From Rhodospirillales bacterium (GTDB taxonomy: Bacteria; Pseudomonadota; Alphaproteobacteria; Acetobacterales; Acetobacteraceae), in assembly GCA_018971905.1 (NCBI GenBank), contig JAGWZS010000044.1:1-10470 (forward strand): a stretch of 10,470 bases of DNA, read 5' to 3'. Every line of letters begins with the position of its first letter. Within the stretch, counting starts at the first letter, position 1. Under the pieces are notes generated by a model that ran no database searches, was not told the DNA's origin, and worked only from the letters and a program-made list of their open reading frames with translations. Both the position numbers and the translations under genes were made by a program. This document shows, in pieces, positions 1 through 7,734 of the stretch.

Positions 1-722
1 ACCGGGCCTTTGATCGAGCCAACGCCAACGGAGGTGCCGCAGCAGATCAGGTCACCCGGCATCAGCGTCATGTCCCTTGAGAGCAGCGAAACCAGCTTCA
101 CCGGCGGGAACACCATGTCCGACAGCGGATAATTCTGCCGTTCGGTTCCGTCCAGCACCAGCTTCACGGAAAGACCGCTGACATCCACCCCGGTGGCAAT
201 CGAAGGGCCAAACGGGCAAAACCCGTCATAGCTCTTAGAGCGCGCCCATTGCGGAAAGTTCGGGTCCTTGCGCAGCACGTCACCGCCGGTCACGTCATTG
301 ACGATGGTGTAGCCGAAAATCGCCGAAGCGGCTTCGGCCTCGTCCGCCATCGAGCAGCGCTTGCCGATCACGATGCCAAGCTCACCCTCATAGGCGATAC
401 GGCCTTCATAAGCCGGTGGGCGCTTGATCGTGACACCCGGGTCGTTGACGGTCGTGTCCGCCTTCAGCAGCCACAGCGGGTCTTCCGGCAGGCTTACCCC
501 CAGCTTGGCGGCCAGCGCGTTGAAATTGTTCCACAACGCGATGACCTTGCCCGGCTTGCAGGGCGCTCGCAGGGTAACAGCCTCAAGCGGTAACACCGTG
601 CCGGTGGCATGCGGCTGCGCGAACATGTCGCCTTCGCAAACCTGGATCGACTCGCCCTGAAGCAAGCCGAACCCGTCACGCCCCGCGTGGGTAAACCGCA
701 CCCAATGCTGTGAGCCAGCCAT
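1..722 (-). CDS. Fumarylacetoacetate hydrolase (FAH)-family protein, 3' end cut by window edge
   Basis: 240 residues can be read from the ATG at 722 down to the window edge, and the C-terminal end is missing. FAH-family enzymes are metal-dependent hydrolases, lyases or decarboxylases acting on 2-oxo acids. The metal-binding signature is visible: YEGELGIVIG at residues 111-120, with two acidic ligands, and GYTIVNDVTGGD around 137-148 with Asp143. Further family signatures are RSKSYDGFCPFGP near 161-173 and PGDLICCGTSVGVG near 222-235. The start codon shares one base with the stop of the upstream reductase gene (TGATG), so translation is probably coupled and this is the last visible gene of the glyoxylate operon. 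The substrate cannot be told from sequence. Some FAH proteins in purine-catabolic loci are called ureidoglycolate lyase, which would release glyoxylate and fit this context, but that is inference. Confidence 0.88.
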   Translation of the reverse strand, partial: MAGSQHWVRFTHAGRDGFGLLQGESIQVCEGDMFAQPHATGTVLPLEAVTLRAPCKPGKVIALWNNFNALAAKLGVSLPEDPLWLLKADTTVNDPGVTIKRPPAYEGRIAYEGELGIVIGKRCSMADEAEAASAIFGYTIVNDVTGGDVLRKDPNFPQWARSKSYDGFCPFGPSIATGVDVSGLSVKLVLDGTERQNYPLSDMVFPPVKLVSLLSRDMTLMPGDLICCGTSVGVGSIKGP

Positions 723-1621
723 CAATTCGCCTGCGCGGGGCTGGAGATCTCATGGTTGGCAAGCTTCTCCAGCACGCGCACCATGCCGGAATGGTCCCAG
801 GCCGAGCCACCAGCGGCGGCGGCGGCATTAAACAGCTCCTGGCAGGTAGCGGTATTCGGCAGGCTGAGCCCCAGCGACCGCGCACCGGACAGCGCCAGGT
901 TCAGGTCTTTCTGATGCAGGGCGATGCGGAAGCCCGGCTCGAAATTACGCTTAACCATGCGCTCGCCATGCACTTCCAGAATGCGCGAGTTCGCGAAGCC
1001 ACCCATGAGGGCCTGACGCACCTTGGCGGGGTCAGCCCCAGCCTTGGAGGCAAACAGCAGCGCCTCGCCCACGGCTTCGATGGTCAGCGCCACGATGATC
1101 TGGTTGGCAACCTTGGTGGTCTGGCCATCGCCATTGCCACCCACCAGCGTGATGTTCTTGCCCATGAGCTGGAAGATCGGCAGCACGGTGTTGAAAGCCG
1201 CTTCCGGCCCGCCGACCATGATGGTCAGGCTTGCGGCCTTGGCGCCCACATCGCCACCAGACACCGGCGCATCAAGATAGCTGCAGCCCAGATCGTTGAT
1301 CTTCTTGGCAAACACCTTGGTTTCGATCGGCGAGATCGAGCTCATATCGACAACGATCTTGCCAGGCGTCAGCCCCTCGGCGATGCCGCCGGCCGAGAAC
1401 AGTGCGTCTTCAACATTGGGAGTGTCCGGCACCATCATGATGATGATGTCGGCATTCTTGGCGACTTCGGCAGCATTCTTGCCGACAATAGCACCCTTTT
1501 CCACGAGTTCTGGCGAGACGCCGAACGGGTCGAAAGCGTAGAGTGTATGGCCGCCAGCGAGCAGGTGCCCAGCCATGGGGCGGCCCATGATGCCGAGGCC
1601 GATGAATCCGATCTTGCTCAT
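722..1621 (-). CDS. glxR: Tartronate semialdehyde reductase (2-hydroxy-3-oxopropionate reductase)
   Basis: A 299-residue member of the 3-hydroxyisobutyrate dehydrogenase superfamily. It reduces tartronate semialdehyde to D-glycerate with NAD(P)H in the cytosol, the step after glyoxylate carboligase. The Rossmann nucleotide-binding loop is GFIGLGIMGRP at residues 5-15. The substrate-binding DAPVSGGDVGA motif is at about 117-127. The catalytic lysine is K170 in GQTTKVANQ, and the KDLNLA segment is at about 238-243. The length matches GarR/GlxR. I chose the start at 1621 because AGGAG lies at a good distance upstream and the glycine-rich loop begins at residue 5. The frame stays open further upstream, but that extension overlaps hyi and resembles nothing. 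It follows hyi by 40 bp and its stop overlaps the FAH-family start by one base. GarR and GlxR cannot be separated here; the neighbouring hyi favours GlxR. Confidence 0.95.
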   Translation of the reverse strand: MSKIGFIGLGIMGRPMAGHLLAGGHTLYAFDPFGVSPELVEKGAIVGKNAAEVAKNADIIIMMVPDTPNVEDALFSAGGIAEGLTPGKIVVDMSSISPIETKVFAKKINDLGCSYLDAPVSGGDVGAKAASLTIMVGGPEAAFNTVLPIFQLMGKNITLVGGNGDGQTTKVANQIIVALTIEAVGEALLFASKAGADPAKVRQALMGGFANSRILEVHGERMVKRNFEPGFRIALHQKDLNLALSGARSLGLSLPNTATCQELFNAAAAAGGSAWDHSGMVRVLEKLANHEISSPAQAN

Positions 1622-1661
1622 ATCGTTCGTCTCCTGAAGATAATAAATGTTCTGATGAAGC

Positions 1662-2441
1662 TCAGCGAGCCGACACCAGGGCGGCACGCCAGCCCATGCC
1701 GGCAGAGGTGGCGGCTTTCGGGCGATATTCGCAGCCGATCCAGCCCTTATAGCCAAGCTCGTCAATCCGGCGGAACAGGAACGGGTAGTTGATCTCGCCC
1801 GTGCCCGGCTCGTTGCGGCCGGGGTTGTCGGCCAGCTGCAAATGGCCAATCCGGTCGAAATGCGCCGCCAGCTTGTTGGCGATATCACCTTCCATCACCT
1901 GGGTATGGTAGATGTCGAATTGCAGGCGCACATTGCTCATGCCCACATCGTCCAGAATGGACAGCGCCTGGTCGATCTTATTGACGAAGAAGCCAGGCAC
2001 GTCGCGGGTGTTCACCGGCTCCAGCAGCAGCTCAAGCCCGGCATCGGCGAGCTTCTTGCCCGCAAAGCGCAGGTTTTCCACCAGCACCTGGCGCGCTTCC
2101 GCCGCATCGCCGGTGGGAATACCGGCAAGGCAGTTCAGCTTCGGGCAGTTCAGCGCCTTGGCATAGGTCACCGCCTTCTCCACACCGGCGCGGAATTCCT
2201 CCACTCGGCCCGGCTGGCAGGCAATGCCGCGGTCCCCGCCACCCCAATTGCCGGCGGGCAGGTTATGCAGCACGAGCTTCTGCCCGTTCGCCGCGAGCAG
2301 ATCAGCTATCTGCGCGGGTTCGTAATCATAGGGGAACATGAATTCCACCGCGTCGAAACCGTCCTTCGCCGCAGCGGCAAAACGGTCAAGAAACGGAACC
2401 TCGTTGTAAAGCATCGTCAGGTTTGCGGCGAATTGCGGCAT
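1662..2441 (-). CDS. hyi: Hydroxypyruvate isomerase
   Basis: A 259-residue TIM-barrel protein of the AP-endonuclease-2/xylose-isomerase-like fold, almost exactly the length of E. coli Hyi. It interconverts hydroxypyruvate and tartronate semialdehyde and so joins the glyoxylate route to hydroxypyruvate. Family landmarks are FAANLTMLYNEVPFLDRF at the N terminus, LHNLPAGNWGGGDRG near 58-72, LLEPVNTRDVPG near 139-150 with the expected catalytic Glu141, QFDIYHTQ near 174-181, GHLQLADNPGRNEPGTGEI near 199-217, and IGCEYRP near 235-241 with the second expected catalytic Glu238. An AGGAGG sequence lies just upstream of the ATG. The gene sits 93 bp after the PanE-like gene and 40 bp before glxR, the usual hyi-glxR order. 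No anomalies are seen. Confidence 0.95.
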   Translation of the reverse strand: MPQFAANLTMLYNEVPFLDRFAAAAKDGFDAVEFMFPYDYEPAQIADLLAANGQKLVLHNLPAGNWGGGDRGIACQPGRVEEFRAGVEKAVTYAKALNCPKLNCLAGIPTGDAAEARQVLVENLRFAGKKLADAGLELLLEPVNTRDVPGFFVNKIDQALSILDDVGMSNVRLQFDIYHTQVMEGDIANKLAAHFDRIGHLQLADNPGRNEPGTGEINYPFLFRRIDELGYKGWIGCEYRPKAATSAGMGWRAALVSAR

Positions 2442-2453
2442 TAAATCCTCCTA

Positions 2454-2477
2454 AGGCCGCACCTTGCGGCGCGGCCT
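2454..2477 (-). other. Intercistronic hairpin just upstream of the hyi ribosome binding site
   Basis: Perfect 7-bp arms AGGCCGC and GCGGCCT enclose 10 nt in the 93-bp gap between the PanE-like gene and hyi. No T-run follows on either strand, so it is not a classical intrinsic terminator. On the minus-strand transcript it ends about 3 nt before the hyi Shine-Dalgarno. It may stabilise a processed hyi-glxR message or tune expression between the two cistrons. That role is inference; only the dyad is observed. Confidence 0.45.
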
Positions 2478-2534
2478 GTGCTGAGTGGCTGGCGCGATAA
2501 AGAACCCGCGCCGGGGATCAGTTGGTCCTGGCTG

Positions 2535-3512
2535 TTACTGCCCGCTTTTGGCTGTCATCGCCCGCTGGCAGATCAGCGCATGAACAACGTCGATCGTAGG
2601 CGTCGGTATCTCTACCATACGGCCGAACTCCTGCACCACTGTCAGCAAAGGTGCAATCTCCATATCGCGTCCGCGCTCAAGATCCTGGAGCATGGAGGTT
2701 TTATGCGCGCCAACCTTGCGTGCCCCTTCAATCCGGCGCTCCACGTCAACGCGGAAATTCACCCCCATGGTCTGGGCAATTTCCTGCGCTTCCAGCATCA
2801 TCGCCTTGCACACCGCGCGCGTGCCCGCATCGGTGCAGATCACGTCAAGCGTGGCATGGGTCAGGGCGCTCACCGGGTTGAAGCTCAGATTCCCCCACAG
2901 CTTCAGCCAGATTTCGTCACGAATGCGCTCAAGCACCGGCGCACGCTGGTTCGCCGCCTCAAACAGCTCAGACAGACGCTGCACGCGCGGCGTAATCTCA
3001 CCCGAAGGCTCGCCGATCGGGAATTTGTCGCCATAGATATGCCGGATAACGCCAGGCTGCTCCAGCTCGGTAGCCGGATACACAATGCAGCCGATCGCGC
3101 GCTCCGGGCCAATCCCGTTCCACTGCACGCCACCCGGGTCCACACTCTCCACAACCTTGCCGTCGAGCTTGCCGCCATGGCGGTGGAAATACCAGTACGG
3201 AATGCCGTTCACCGCGGCCACCACGCTCGTGTTCTCGCCCAGCAGCGGCTGCAGCGCCGGTACCGCGGCCGAGATCTGATGCGCCTTAAGCCCAATGATC
3301 ACATAATCCTGGACGCCAAGCTCCTTCGTATCGTTGGTGCAAACAGGGCGGGCAACAAATTCTTCATTTTCCTTGATCACGCGCACGCCATCGCGGCGCA
3401 TCGCCTCAAGGTTGGCGCCACGCGCCACCAGGCTTACATCGGCCCCCGCGCGAGACATTTCCGCGCCCAAATATCCGCCGATCGCACCGGCACCAAAAAT
3501 GCACACCTTCAT
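2535..3512 (-). CDS. 2-dehydropantoate 2-reductase family protein (PanE/ApbA-like), probably catabolic paralogue
   Basis: A 325-residue NADPH-dependent 2-oxoacid reductase of the ketopantoate reductase family. The N-terminal Rossmann motif is GAGAIGGYLG at residues 7-16. The NG segment with the expected conserved Asn is N102 in AVNGIPYW. The catalytic lysine is K204 in EIWLKLWGNLSFNPVSALT, and the C-terminal SMLQDLERGRDMEI segment (273-286) carries the expected Glu285. All key residues of PanE are therefore present. AAGGAGG lies 8 nt before the ATG. It is the first full-length gene of an operon with hyi and glxR, so its real substrate may be a glyoxylate-pathway 2-oxo acid or another keto acid and not ketopantoate. 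The NGIPYWYFHR stretch looks like a divergent subfamily. A housekeeping role in pantothenate synthesis is possible but less likely from context. Confidence 0.88.
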   Translation of the reverse strand: MKVCIFGAGAIGGYLGAEMSRAGADVSLVARGANLEAMRRDGVRVIKENEEFVARPVCTNDTKELGVQDYVIIGLKAHQISAAVPALQPLLGENTSVVAAVNGIPYWYFHRHGGKLDGKVVESVDPGGVQWNGIGPERAIGCIVYPATELEQPGVIRHIYGDKFPIGEPSGEITPRVQRLSELFEAANQRAPVLERIRDEIWLKLWGNLSFNPVSALTHATLDVICTDAGTRAVCKAMMLEAQEIAQTMGVNFRVDVERRIEGARKVGAHKTSMLQDLERGRDMEIAPLLTVVQEFGRMVEIPTPTIDVVHALICQRAMTAKSGQ

Positions 3513-3556
3513 AGCTCAAGCCTCCTTAATTTAATTCCCCTCCCCCGTATGACGTT

Positions 3557-3685
3557 CTACTTCGCTGGCACAGCTGCCTTTGCCGACAGGTCATAAAGCG
3601 GTCGGAGTGCGGCGCCCGGAATGCCAAAGGCGACGCCTTCGCTATTCATAGCCTCGCTTACCGCTCCAGCCACCATCCGTGCCAT
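3557..3685 (-). pseudogene. 42-codon frame resembling the N terminus of glyoxylate carboligase (relic or small gene)
   Basis: An ATG-to-TAG frame of 42 codons with a good Shine-Dalgarno (GGAGG 6 nt before the ATG). It starts MARM (Gcl here starts MAKM) and continues with EGV-AFG-IPGAALRPLY, which aligns with [18 protein letters not shown] of the full-length Gcl at 5796-7547. From the EG pair to PLY I count 12 identities in 16 aligned positions, with a two-residue gap. After PLY the similarity stops: DLSAKAAVPAK and then TAG. The other two frames do not continue the match. It lies 44 bp before the PanE-like gene and at the head of the operon. The simplest reading is the stub of a gcl copy that once led this gcl-hyi-glxR-type operon. 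A functional small protein or leader frame is the alternative. The frame and similarity are seen; the history is inferred. Confidence 0.55.
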
Positions 3686-3703
3686 CCTGTTCCTCCATAA
3701 TTG

Positions 3704-3746
3704 CCCATATTAACATTTATATGGGAATTAATCTCACGATGTGAGA
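3704..3746 (-). promoter_or_regulatory. Two adjacent dyads and candidate promoter of the minus-strand glyoxylate operon
   Basis: Two palindromes lie between the 42-codon frame and the IclR gene. CCCATAT (3704-3710) pairs with ATATGGG (3719-3725) across 8 nt, with flanking AATT on both sides. TCTCAC (3732-3737) pairs perfectly with GTGAGA (3741-3746) across GAT. On the minus strand TTGCCA (3755-3750) and ATTAAT (3732-3727), 17 bp apart, form a possible -35/-10 pair, with the TCTCAC dyad inside its spacer. That would suit a repressor or RNA-polymerase-competing site. The dyads are seen directly; promoter and function are inference, and the -10 is a weak match. Confidence 0.4.
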
Positions 3747-3782
3747 GAATGGCAAATCAGAAGGGTTTTGTCCAGTGGAGTC

Positions 3783-3824
3783 TTTTCTGTATCATGGGAA
3801 AATATTCTTGTATTATGGGAAAAT
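3783..3824. promoter_or_regulatory. Tandem 21-bp-spaced operator-like repeats between the IclR gene and the glyoxylate operon
   Basis: TGTATCATGGGAAAAT (3788-3803) is repeated as TGTATTATGGGAAAAT (3809-3824), 15 of 16 bases identical and exactly two helical turns apart. With its left flank the first copy becomes the 20-bp dyad TTTTC-N10-GAAAA (3783-3802). The same core GTATCATGG recurs upstream of gcl at 5717-5725. IclR-family proteins commonly bind imperfect TTTCC/GGAAA-type palindromes as dimers or tetramers, so this is a good candidate operator for one or both neighbouring IclR proteins. The second copy contains TATTAT (3811-3816), a possible -10 for the rightward IclR gene, which would give autoregulation. 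No convincing -35 was found. Confidence 0.5.
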
Positions 3825-3863
3825 CAGTGACGTTCACAAACGCGCCATACTCAGGAAGTGCGC

Positions 3864-4685
3864 ATGAATGACTCAACCCTGCCCCCGCGCCGGAGGGGGC
3901 GCCGGCCTTCAGCCAATGGCGAAGGCAGCAGCGACATTCAGTCGCTGGACCGGGCGATCTCCATTCTCGAGGTGCTGGCTGGAATCGATTTTACTTCCCT
4001 CGCCGAGATAAGCCGCCGCACCGGCCTGCCCATTTCAACCGTTCACCGGCAGCTGCAAACCCTGGAGCATCGCGGCCTGGTTGGGCACGATGTGGAAACC
4101 GGCCTCTGGTCGGTGGGGGTTGGGCTGTTCCGCATCGGCTCCGCCTACCTGCGGATTCGCAAGCTGCCGGAGATCGCGCGCCCGGTGCTGCGCGCCCTGC
4201 AGCAGGAAACGGCGGAAACCATCAACCTCTCCAAATTCGAGGAGCCGGTTATCATCTGCGTCGGGCAGGCGGAGAGCCATGCCTCGGTGCGCGCCTTTTT
4301 CCGCCCTGGGTCGGAATTGCCGCTGCACGCCTCCGCCGCGGGCAAGGCGGTTCTCGCCGTGCTGGCGCCCGAGCGCCGGAAAAAGCTGCTGGAAAACTAT
4401 AATTATACCGGCTTCACAGCCTCAACCCACCGCGACGAAGCCTCGCTTCTCGCCGATGTCGAACAGACGTTGCAGCGGGGCTACGCGCTGGATAACGAAG
4501 AGCATTCCCTTGGTATGCGCTGTGTCGGCACGGCGATCCTTAATGAATTTGGCGAGCCGGCTGGCACAATCTCGGTGTCAGCCCCCAATTTCCGGATGCC
4601 AGAAGAGCGGATCGTCACGTTCGGCAAAGCCGTGATGGCCGCGGCGCGGCAACTTACCCTGCGGTACGCGGGGCGCGCTGCCTAA
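3864..4685 (+). CDS. IclR-family transcriptional regulator, AllR-like (copy 1)
   Basis: A 273-residue IclR-family regulator. An N-terminal basic patch (PPRRRGRRP) is followed by a winged helix-turn-helix at about residues 28-88, with recognition-helix region LPISTVHRQLQTLE. The C-terminal effector-binding domain includes LHASAAGKAVLA near 154-165, DNEEHSLGMRC near 210-220, and ISVSAP near 236-241. Asp210, Cys220, Ser237 and Ser239 have the same spacing as the glyoxylate-contacting residues I recall for E. coli AllR (Asp207, Cys217, Ser234, Ser236). I preferred the ATG at 3864 because AGGA lies 7 nt before it; a GTG at 3858 would add two residues but sits too close to that site. It is divergent from the hyi-glxR operon and so probably controls it. 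Effector identity is inference. Confidence 0.92.
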   Translation: MNDSTLPPRRRGRRPSANGEGSSDIQSLDRAISILEVLAGIDFTSLAEISRRTGLPISTVHRQLQTLEHRGLVGHDVETGLWSVGVGLFRIGSAYLRIRKLPEIARPVLRALQQETAETINLSKFEEPVIICVGQAESHASVRAFFRPGSELPLHASAAGKAVLAVLAPERRKKLLENYNYTGFTASTHRDEASLLADVEQTLQRGYALDNEEHSLGMRCVGTAILNEFGEPAGTISVSAPNFRMPEERIVTFGKAVMAAARQLTLRYAGRAA

Positions 4686-4706
4686 GCGCGCAGCGAATCC
4701 AGGGAG

Positions 4707-5543
4707 TTATCTGCCCGCGCGCGAAGCCCCCATTTCGGCTGAAATGGCAACAGACGCATCAACCACCATCCGGCCCAGCTCAATAATCCGGTTCTCGTCA
4801 ATCCGCGCCATGGGCCCGGAGACCGAAACCGCGCCGACCACATCGCCGGTTTCATCAAAAACCGGCGATGCGATGCACCGCAAGCCAACGGCGTGCTCTT
4901 CATCGTCCACCGCGTAGCCCTGCTCCTTCACCTTAAGCAGCTCTGCGCGCAGCGCCGCCGGGGCCACGATGGTTTTGGCTGTCAATTTGGGCATCCCGTG
5001 CTGGCGCAGAATCTGGCTGATGGCCTTCTCGGATGTTGCTGAAAAAATCGCCTTGCCAACCGCCGAGCAATGCATGGGCACGCGCGTGCCGGGGCGGGCC
5101 AGCACGCGCATCATCTGCCGGCATTCAACCTGGGCGAGGTAAACCGCCTCACCTTTATCTTCCACCGCGAGGTTAACCGTCTCACCGCTGTTTTCCATAA
5201 GCTGGCGCAGATGCGTCCTCGCCAGGGCGGCAAGGTTCCGGGTTTTAATAAAGGCGCATCCGGTTACAAAAGCCTGAACCCCAATGGTCCAAAGCCGCCG
5301 ACTCGGGCCAAAGCGCACGTAGCGTTCTTGCTCCAACGTCAGCAGCAGCCGGTGCGCGGTTGAGGCCGGCAGGCCAACCTGCTGGGCAAGGTCGGTCAGG
5401 CTGACGCCATCATCCGGAGAGTCCGCGATGCGGTTGAGCAGAGACAACGCCCGAACAAGCGACTGAACCTGATCCGAGCCGCCTTTGCCCTGCCCGCCTC
5501 GCGGCGCGGAGGTTGTTTTCTTGGCGGTTGGCCGGCGCGGCAT
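4707..5543 (-). CDS. IclR-family transcriptional regulator, AllR-like (copy 2)
   Basis: A 278-residue IclR-family regulator with a Lys/Arg/Gly-rich N-terminal tail (residues 1-23). A winged helix-turn-helix occupies about 26-88 (VSLTDLAQQVGLPASTAHRLL). The effector domain contains SGETVNLAVEDKGEAVYLAQ (119-138), MHCSAVGKAI (157-166), DDEEHAVGLRC (213-223) and VSVSGP (239-244). Asp213, Cys223, Ser240 and Ser242 match the AllR glyoxylate-binding spacing, and the SGETVN...EAV...Q.EC stretch is closer to E. coli AllR than copy 1 is. AGGAG lies 7 nt before the ATG. It is divergent from gcl across 252 bp and convergent with copy 1, with stops 21 bp apart. It is the more likely direct regulator of gcl. 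Repressor versus activator action cannot be told from sequence. Confidence 0.93.
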   Translation of the reverse strand: MPRRPTAKKTTSAPRGGQGKGGSDQVQSLVRALSLLNRIADSPDDGVSLTDLAQQVGLPASTAHRLLLTLEQERYVRFGPSRRLWTIGVQAFVTGCAFIKTRNLAALARTHLRQLMENSGETVNLAVEDKGEAVYLAQVECRQMMRVLARPGTRVPMHCSAVGKAIFSATSEKAISQILRQHGMPKLTAKTIVAPAALRAELLKVKEQGYAVDDEEHAVGLRCIASPVFDETGDVVGAVSVSGPMARIDENRIIELGRMVVDASVAISAEMGASRAGR

Positions 5544-5607
5544 TTCGGTCTCCTAACTAACGCGTTGTAAAATGCCAACTGCTTGAGATTACAGCCCGCT
5601 TCCGCTC

Positions 5608-5629
5608 GTTTTCCACAATCCGGGAAAAC
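5608..5629. promoter_or_regulatory. 22-bp operator-like dyad upstream of the second IclR gene
   Basis: Perfect 7-bp arms GTTTTCC and GGAAAAC enclose 8 nt. Written as TTTTC-N10-GAAAA, this has the same architecture as the site at 3783-3802, although the central bases differ. It lies 65 bp upstream of the copy 2 IclR start and about 170 bp upstream of gcl, so it could serve autoregulation, gcl control or both. The dyad is observed; binding by an IclR protein is inferred from the shared architecture. Confidence 0.45.
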
Positions 5630-5705
5630 CCCGGCGGCCTTACCAGAATCGCCCCGATTTACACAAGCCAAATTCTAAACTATGGAGCCTCCCAATACGG
5701 GTTCT

Positions 5706-5728
5706 GAAAATTTTCCGTATCATGGAAG
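5706..5728 (+). promoter_or_regulatory. Operator-like site upstream of gcl sharing the GTATCATGG core
   Basis: GAAAATTTTC (5706-5715) is a perfect palindrome. It overlaps TTCC-GTATCAT-GGAA (5713-5727), a second dyad. The segment TTTTCCGTATCATGG differs by one base from TTTTCTGTATCATGG at 3783-3797 in the other control region. It ends about 68 bp before the gcl start codon. I could not identify a convincing sigma-70 promoter in this gap, so whether the site would block or recruit RNA polymerase is open. Confidence 0.45.
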
Positions 5729-5795
5729 CTGTCTCGAATTCTCATATTGATTTGAGATATTCGCTCAGCGATCAATTCACCTGCCGGAGGACGCA

Positions 5796-7547
<1,752 letters not shown>

Positions 7548-7594
7548 GCCCCGCTCGCAACCGCCTGTTCCTCAGGCGCGCGCAAAAACTCGAA

Positions 7595-7627
7595 AGCGTC
7601 GTGCCAGCCCTGGCGCGGCGCTTTTTT
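7595..7627 (+). terminator. Rho-independent terminator of gcl
   Basis: AGCGTCGTGCCAG (7595-7607) pairs with CTGGCGCGGCGCT (7610-7622) through 11 Watson-Crick and two G-U pairs. The innermost pair would open to give a 4-nt loop. Six T residues follow directly. It lies 48 bp after the gcl stop. This isolates gcl from the thiC unit. Confidence 0.88.
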
Positions 7628-7699
7628 GTGGTTTGAAATTCTTCTGCTCTGGCAAGCAAACTCTGGCTTCTGCCCACCCGCCTGCCGCCGCTCCGGGCA

Positions 7700-7729
7700 T
7701 TGACAAGCATCCCCCGATCGCGTTTTGAT
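7700..7729 (+). promoter_or_regulatory. Candidate sigma-70 promoter of the thiC transcript
   Basis: A perfect TTGACA -35 (7700-7705) is followed after 18 bp by TTTGAT (7724-7729, 4 of 6 matches to TATAAT). The predicted start near 7736 coincides with the 5' edge of the TPP riboswitch, which supports the call. Confidence 0.6.
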
Positions 7730-7734
7730 GCAGG

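Noticed and set aside
710..1792. A 360-codon plus-strand open frame over glxR and part of hyi
   Set aside because: It is antisense to two clear genes, is His/Arg-rich in composition, and matches no family; it is a codon-bias artefact.
1622..1888. N-terminal extension of the glxR frame upstream of 1621
   Set aside because: The extension overlaps hyi coding sequence, has no similarity to the family, and the Rossmann loop and Shine-Dalgarno both fix the start at 1621.
2478..3596. A 372-codon plus-strand open frame opposite the PanE-like gene
   Set aside because: It has the same antisense artefact pattern, with low-complexity His/Arg-rich translation, while the minus-strand frame has every catalytic motif.
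4682..4720. Possible bidirectional terminator between the two convergent IclR genes
   Set aside because: GCGCGC occurs on both sides of the gap, but most of the right arm lies inside coding sequence, the loop is long and there is no T-run on either strand.
5730..5775. Sigma-70 promoter for gcl
   Set aside because: TTGATT at 5747-5752 has only poor -10 candidates (such as ATCAAT at 18 bp) and the dyad TCTCA-N8-TGAGA is short; the evidence was too weak to list as a promoter.
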